A stretch of DNA of 64,000 nt, taken from JANOYJ01 sp963792485. Lineage in GTDB: Bacteria > Pseudomonadota > Alphaproteobacteria > Rhizobiales > Rhizobiaceae. The DNA lies in NCBI GenBank assembly GCA_963792485.1, contig CAWBWL010000011.1, forward strand, positions 59,549 to 123,548, in the 5' to 3' direction. Shown in pieces: positions 59,848 to 64,000 of the stretch (positions are counted from its first letter, which is position 1; each line of letters starts with the position of its first letter). The position numbers were made by a program, and so were the translations under genes. The notes beneath the pieces were generated by a model. The model ran no database searches, was not told where the DNA came from, and saw only the letters and a list, made by a program, of their open reading frames with translations.

Positions 59848-59914
59848 CCTCCCCCTTTTGGTGGGGGAGGACGCGATTTCTTAGGTTTGGCCCTTGCCAA
59901 GCCTTAGAAATCGC
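59848..59914. repeat. Compound palindromic element downstream of lepA
   Basis: CCTCCCCC-TTTTGGT-GGGGGAGG (59848-59870), followed by a second palindrome, GCGATTTCTTAGG with CCTTAGAAATCGC (one mismatch) enclosing TTGGC/GCCAA (59873-59914). It resembles the RIME/REP-type interspersed palindromes of rhizobia and may also serve as the lepA terminator. Confidence 0.65.
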
Positions 59915-59954
59915 TGGAGAGGGGGAGCCGCCGGTGCAGGCACAGGAACTCATT

Positions 59955-60245
59955 ATGAGCACCCTCAGCAAGGAACTGATCGAAAGCGCGGAAGAAGCCC
60001 TCGCCATTGCGGAAGGCCGGCTTCAGCCGGCAAAGTCCTTCGCGCCGGAAGTGATCGACGTCGCCGCCATCCGCAAGCGGCTGAATTTGTCCCAGGACAA
60101 ATTCGCCGCCCGCTTCGGCCTCTCGCCCGCCACCCTGCGCGACTGGGAACAAAAACGCCGCCACCCAGACCGGATCGCCACAAACCTCCTCAAAGTCATC
60201 GCCCATGCCCCGGAAACGGTGGAGCGGGCGCTGGCGAAGGACTGA
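59955..60245 (+). CDS. HTH (XRE) antitoxin-like regulator, orphan
   Basis: 96 aa from ATG 59955. 'VIDVAAIRKRLNLSQDKFAA' and 'RFGLSPATLRDWEQKRRHPD' form a HigA/NadS-type helix-turn-helix, the kind that follows a RelE/HigB toxin. No toxin is found: upstream is the palindromic repeat and lepA, downstream a non-coding stretch. It lies between lepA and a displaced lepA 3' end, so it could be cargo of a small insertion. Confidence 0.82.
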   Translation: MSTLSKELIESAEEALAIAEGRLQPAKSFAPEVIDVAAIRKRLNLSQDKFAARFGLSPATLRDWEQKRRHPDRIATNLLKVIAHAPETVERALAKD

Positions 60246-60347
60246 GACACTTTCCATGATCGGGGTAACGATGCGGTTTTGTGTTGTATTCGTCGCTGGC
60301 GAAATGATCGAGTAAATCATTTCGAGTGTGAAACGCGAAGGGCAAGC
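60246..60347. other. Non-coding stretch with a hairpin before the lepA remnant
   Basis: No gene is seen. An inverted repeat of CGAAATGAT with ATCATTTCG lies at about 60300-60324, separated by seven bases. Confidence 0.4.
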
Positions 60348-60389
60348 CCGCAGGAAGCGTTCATCCAGGTGTTGAAGGTCAGCGATTAA
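60348..60389 (+). pseudogene. Displaced remnant of a lepA 3' end
   Basis: Fourteen codons reading PQEAFIQVLKVSD plus TAA align with the true LepA C-terminus PQEAFIEALKMGD plus TGA at 59794-59835. Codons differ at many third positions, so it is a diverged copy rather than an exact repeat. The preceding GGGCAAG also resembles CGGCAAG in lepA, with nine bases missing between. Confidence 0.6.
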
Positions 60390-60435
60390 GCCTAGCCCCA
60401 GACACTTGCCGAAGCCGCGTCAAAATAATCGACCT

Positions 60436-61479
60436 TTAGTGCGGATAAGCCTGCGGTCGCAGCCCGACGATGTGATCAACATTGGCACGGATTGTCTGGT
60501 TTTGTCTTGCTGGCCGGATCGCCATAGAGGCTGACAAATAGATGAGCGATCTTTCCATACCGATCATGTTCAGGACGTGTGCGTCATTCTTCGCAAATGA
60601 ATGGCCATAGACAAAAAGGCCGTGCCTTCCCTCGACTTCGTCTGGCAAACGTCCAGCGAAGCTCTTGAAATTGTGGTGCAGATAGGCGCTGTGCTGAATC
60701 TTCGTCAGCTTGCTCTTGCTGTCGCCTTCGGCCACGAAACACCGGAAATAAGTTCTTCTTTAAGCGCTTCGTTCGCCTGATCGACCAGCGCCTTGCCAGT
60801 GTTCACCCACGTGTACTTCTGAAGTTGGTAACCGGCATCGAACAGATGGAGCGCGCCGTGCAGATAGTGGATGTTTTGGCCATGTGCGGCTCCTTCGCCC
60901 TGCCATTCAACATAGGGTGCGTCGTAGTCCCCTTGATCCTTTGCGGAAGCCATCATCGTGGTTCAACTCGATGCGCGCTAACACATCGTCTTCTTCATGC
61001 ATCAACGCCCAGTAGAGCAGCAGGTCGTAGTTCATCGTATAGATTTTGCCGTTCGCTCCCTCGCCCACGAAGTTTGAGAGAAAGGTCCGGCAAGCGGTAT
61101 AGCGCTCATCTGAAATGTCGTTTGGCCGCGCCGGATGGCGACCCGCAACGGCCTGGATAAGGTCGGTCTTGAGCTTCTCGGCATCGGCCAATAGCAGGCC
61201 CTTTGTCGTTACGAATTTAGGCCGATACACACTGACGATCGCAGCGGCGTGCTGAAGCGCACGAATGACTTCCTCGAAGTCCTGTGTGCCCATCGCCGCA
61301 AAGATAGCGGCTAGTTCTTTGGACATGGTCTTCTTCGCCTCTTCAAAGAGAGACCCATAGGCAAAGATATCCGGCTTGCAGGCGATGCTGAAACCGTTTC
61401 CAAGAAGGAGGTGCTTCTTCCCGTAGGCAGCGTCGGCTTTTGTGAGTGCCTGGCCGAAGTCGAGAAGTTTGACAGTCAT
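60436..61479 (-). pseudogene. DUF4917 family protein with SIR2-like motifs (two frameshifts)
   Basis: Reading from ATG 61479 with one extra base removed near 60945 and one missing base near 60750 gives about 347 aa. Landmarks in order: 'HLLLGNGFSIACKPDIFAYG', 'KIYTMNYDLLLYWALMH', 'NIHYLHGALHLFDAGYQL', 'TKIQHSAYLHHNFKSF', 'HGLFVYGHSFAKNDAHVLNM'. The order GNGxS, TxNYD, LHG, GxSxxxxD is that of SIR2-like NADase domains in several phage-defence proteins. Its ATG overlaps the stop of the upstream kinase gene. Function is inferred only from motifs; the frameshifts may be assembly errors. Confidence 0.7.
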
Positions 61480-62545
61480 GCCACTTTCCCCTCCACAACC
61501 GCTTTGAGAAAGCTGACGACAAGTTTGTCGCCTCGGGCTTGCTGAGGTTTTTGTTGGTGAACTGGAGAAATGCGCGTTTCGCGGCCGGATGCCCTGTTCG
61601 TCTTGAATGCGGCAACGGAAGCGTTCGACCCTGCCGCAGGTGTGTGCTCAAACCGATAGGTGTGGCGGGCATCTTCACCGCACAGTGCGCCTGTCGCGTC
61701 GACCGTCCAATGTCCTGCAAACGACAGTTTTTCGAGCGCCGCCGCAAGCCAACGGCGACTGAAAGCGATTGGCCGGATTAGGGTCGATGGACGTCATGAC
61801 CGCACGGCAAACCGCGTTGGAATGAAGGGCGGAAAGTCTGCGCGGGTGATAGCGATCCCTTTGCAAGGGCATCAGCATAGGCACGCCGCCAAGCGTGTTG
61901 AATTCGCTTCAAGGGCGGTGAGGCCAACCAGCAATCCGAAAGAGCGTAAGGCCAGTCTGAGATGTCCGTACGCGCTTCAATGCCGTTGCCTGCGACTGTC
62001 TCTGGCGCGGCGTGAAGCACATACCAACTCGATGGTTGAACAGGTGCCCCATTGGCCGAAATCCAACGATCCCGTAGTCGGCGAGTTTTTGCTTGGCCCT
62101 CCGCACCCCGCAGAATGTTCTGCGGTTTCACGTCATTGTGGAAGAAGTTGTGCAGGTGCAAATGCTCCAACCCGTAGCATGTCGATGACGGTGCGCACTG
62201 CGATCGGCAGGGGGAGGAAGTTTCTCGGGATTTCCGAGGGTCGTAATCGAGCCGTCCGGAAAATAGTCCATCGCAATCACGACTTTGCCGTCGGTCGCGA
62301 CATCCGCCTGATGCGCCCGTACTAAGATTGTTGTGCGTGAAGGCGTGCCCGACCTGAGCCTCCTGCAAGCGCTGATCGATGCCGTCCCGGCATTCAGAAT
62401 CTTGATCGCATATTCGTTGTTTACCGCCTGATCCTGCGCCAACCAGACCTCACCGAACGAACCACTGCCTATGGGCCGCAGAGGCGATACTTGTTGTAAA
62501 AGGAGGTACCTTGGTGATGGGCAGGACGACAGGGGTAAGGCTCAT
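61476..62545 (-). pseudogene. Serine/threonine protein kinase, many frameshifts
   Basis: Starting at ATG 62545, frame changes every 50-150 bp are needed, but the kinase landmarks appear in order: glycine loop 'GSGSFGEVWLAQDQA' (62442-62470), VAIK-type 'YAIKIL' (62396-62413), 'KVVIAMDYFPDGSI' (hinge), catalytic loop 'HNDVKPQNIL' (62111-62140, HND in place of HRD), and 'LADYGIVG' as the DFG equivalent (62062-62085). 'APETVAGNGIEARTDI' is the APE region. The total is about 356 codons. ATGA overlaps on both sides tie it to the DUF4917 gene downstream and the small gene upstream. Confidence 0.7.
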
Positions 62546-62994
62546 GGATTGGTTGTCCCCACCACGCCGCCACGACGGCATCGGCCTATTTCTATTCCAA
62601 TACCGCGTGGTCTGGCCAACGCGCCCCACAGCATGCGCTCGGACGGAGGGGTGTTGGTTCCCAACGAGGCGTATATCTTGGTAGTGACCGGCTTGTGGTA
62701 GAGCCCGCAATAAAGCAGCAATGCAGCCTCCTAATAGGAGGCCATGCCCTTGGCATTATTGTCGCCTTGGGTAAGTACGCTTCTTGATGACCACTGGTCG
62801 TCTCCGGATGGCATGAAAAATGCGCTCGAATTCTCGATACAGCCAAGTGACCTTTGCAGCGTCTTCAGTGCAGTGAGCCGGAAAGCAAAGCCTGCTCTCG
62901 TCAGCGGCATTAAGCAGTGACAGCGGATCGGCGGTGCCATCACCAGTGCATAACGCGGCGTGGCCGGGTCGCTTCGGAAGCCTAATACAATCAT
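62542..62994 (-). pseudogene. Small RNase H-fold-like protein (resembles DUF3010 pattern), frameshifted
   Basis: From ATG 62994 (GGTGG upstream): 'MIVLGFRSDPATPRYALV', then after an indel 'GDGTADPLSLLNAADESRL', 'VTWLYREFERIFHAIRRRPV', 'VIKK', 'GDNNAKGMASY', a TAG at 62731-62733, then in the same frame 'EAALLLYCGLYHKPVTTKIY' and 'TPPSERMLWGALARP', ending at 62542 in an ATGA overlap with the kinase. About 150 codons. The VVIK, EAA and K-x-ASL pattern recalls DUF3010-type RuvC/RNase H-fold proteins; this is a loose match. The TAG sits in a palindrome, GCCTCC-TAATA-GGAGGC (62726-62742). Confidence 0.5.
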
Positions 62995-63364
62995 TTTCCA
63001 CCCAAATCATAAAGCCTTGAATTGCGCGTCAAAATACTTCCACTTAAGTAGTTGAACATCAACTAATGATTGCCAATTAAGGGTACATCTCCCGCTCCGT
63101 CCTTCGCCACCCATCGCACTCTCAGATCCTCGACACCCCCACCCGCATCTGCTATCCTCCGCCCGAAGCGCAAAACAGTGCCGCCATCGGTCGTGGTCAA
63201 TCATAAAGCCCGAAGGGCTGCGTAAACCTGCGTGAGCGTACCGAAATCTGAACATATGCATGAAGTGCGGAAGCCGCTTGCGGCCTTCCGCTTGGGTCCG
63301 AAACCGTTTGCCGCCCTTTGCGGGCGGCGCCGGGCGGGCGGGCATTTTTGTTAGGATGTGACCC
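62995..63364. other. Non-coding stretch with GC-rich hairpins
   Basis: 370 bp without a convincing gene. Two clear stem-loops: GCGGAAG...CTTCCGC (63267-63291) and GCCGCCC-TTTGC-GGGCGGC (63310-63328), the second followed 15 bases later by ATTTTTG. They point toward the broken gene at 63365 and may be a terminator of an unseen transcript. The cassette promoter should lie near 63000-63080, which is AT-richer. Confidence 0.4.
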
Positions 63365-63824
63365 ATGGCCAAAGTGAAACTCATGCCCGAACAGTTGAAG
63401 CGGGCAAAACAGCACCTCTATTACCACATAACTGCAAGCAGATGCGCGAGGTCTCGATCAAGCTGACCGAAAGGGCCGCGCGATCCGAATTCCTACGCGC
63501 TGATCGCCCTGTCGTCGAAGACACGATCGGCGCAGGGTTGAAGGCGGTGATGCCTCGCCGTTCAAAACCGTGTTTCTCATGGTGACAAGAGCGGCGCGGT
63601 CATGTTTGCGCTCTCAAAGAACCCGCAATATGTGGCGGCCGCCAAGAAGAAGGATCGTCCCTACCCGCCGGATTTCCCGCCCGTGGCGAGTGCTGCCAGC
63701 TTTGCTACAATATGGGCGGCACCAGCTGCCAGCCGTCAGCGACGGCAGCTGCATCTGCTTCGGCGCAACGCGCACGCCAGGAGAATCAGCACTGGCCATC
63801 GAACTGGGCACGCTCGGCGACTGA
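63365..63824 (+). pseudogene. Unrecognised small protein, broken by frameshifts
   Basis: ATG 63365 (GGATGTGACCC upstream) opens 'MAKVKLMPEQLKRAKQHLYY'; other frames continue 'NCKQMREVSIKLTERAARSE', 'DKSGAVMFALSKNPQYVAAA', 'KKKDRPYPPDFPP', 'GECCQLCYNMGG' and 'VSDGSCICFGATRTPGESAL', ending 'AIELGTLGD' at 63824. Pieces join into one protein of about 150 aa with several Cys residues, possibly metal-binding. I do not recognise a family. At least four indels are needed. Confidence 0.4.
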
Positions 63825-63849
63825 GCCGCTGCTAATGATTTCGATCCAA

Positions 63850-63873
63850 CGGCTTGCCCTCTCAGGCAAGCCG
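63850..63873. terminator. 9-bp perfect hairpin after the broken gene
   Basis: CGGCTTGCC-CTCTCA-GGCAAGCCG, 26 bp after the TGA at 63822-63824. No T-run follows. The remaining bases to 64000 show nothing I can support. Confidence 0.4.
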
Positions 63874-64000
63874 ACGGAGAGAAAATAGAGACGACACGTC
63901 GCGAACAGACCATCTTGCTGTAGGCGCGGGGATGGATTTCTGCATACGGCGATAACTGAAGAATATATTGTCGCCTTTTCAATAGCTTATACGATTTCCG

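Noticed and set aside
59848..59914. Second copy of the polA-type palindrome
   Set aside because: It has a similar style (C/G-rich outer stem) but a different sequence, so it is not the same repeat family.
1..64000. tRNA genes, CRISPR arrays, IS elements
   Set aside because: No cloverleaf with a GTTCRA loop, no regular spaced repeats and no transposase or integrase motif was found on either strand.

Overview
The window is a high-GC alphaproteobacterial chromosome segment. The order tsaB-rimI-fur-plsC-miaB-phoH-ybeY-corC-lnt-XRE regulator-metK-trmB is the one I associate with Hyphomicrobiales (Rhizobiales). TRAP transporters, a DMSP-demethylase-like GcvT protein and a PQQ-type sugar dehydrogenase suggest a heterotroph that takes up small organic acids, possibly marine. 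No tRNA, rRNA, CRISPR array, transposase or integrase was recognised.

Layout. 0-5 kb: the N-terminus of a LysR regulator, a DmdA-like protein with a crotonase, a self-inhibited Fic protein, and a divergent hxlR/qorB pair. 5.3-16.1 kb: a tightly packed housekeeping operon (tRNA modification, RNA maturation, lipoprotein acylation, SAM synthesis) with several overlapping start/stop codons. 16.2-33.2 kb: a surface-glycan locus with five SAM-methyltransferase-type proteins, four GT4 glycosyltransferases, a Wzt/Wzm ABC exporter, and the UDP-sugar enzymes Ugd, Uxs and GalE. Its likely product is an exported, O-methylated polysaccharide containing glucuronate, xylose or galactose. 33.1-40.6 kb: polA (with an in-frame palindromic repeat), a candidate small RNA, a badly frameshifted M20 peptidase, RNase D, a flavin reductase and a YiiX-like hydrolase.

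40.6-45.8 kb: a minus-strand operon coupling a periplasmic sugar/aldose dehydrogenase and a cytochrome c to a DctP-DctQ-DctM TRAP transporter, with twin inverted repeats upstream. 46-50.6 kb: an SH3-domain secreted protein, an FMN glutamate-synthase-like enzyme, a YHS protein, a MAPEG protein and an ArsR-SRPBCC fusion regulator. 50.7-55.3 kb: a second TRAP transporter joined to an AroE-like shikimate/quinate dehydrogenase and a PHP metallohydrolase. 55.6-59.8 kb: SPFH protein, a small Arc/HicB-like protein, a ccdAB toxin-antitoxin pair, a putative lipoprotein and lepA.

59.8-64 kb is accessory. It starts with a palindromic repeat, an orphan HTH antitoxin-like gene and a displaced copy of the lepA 3' end. 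Then comes a minus-strand three-gene cassette with ATGA overlaps: a small protein resembling the DUF3010 (RNase H-like) pattern, a Ser/Thr protein kinase, and a DUF4917 protein carrying SIR2-like motifs. This looks like an undescribed defence-type module and is the most interesting item here, though every gene in it is broken by frameshifts.

Single-base indels that preserve coding on both sides occur in crotonase, qorB, plsC, miaB, M20, the SH3 gene, lepA and throughout the last 4 kb, while 16-33 kb is clean. Uncorrected sequencing indels are the simplest explanation. Genuine decay cannot be excluded for the M20 gene and the terminal cassette.
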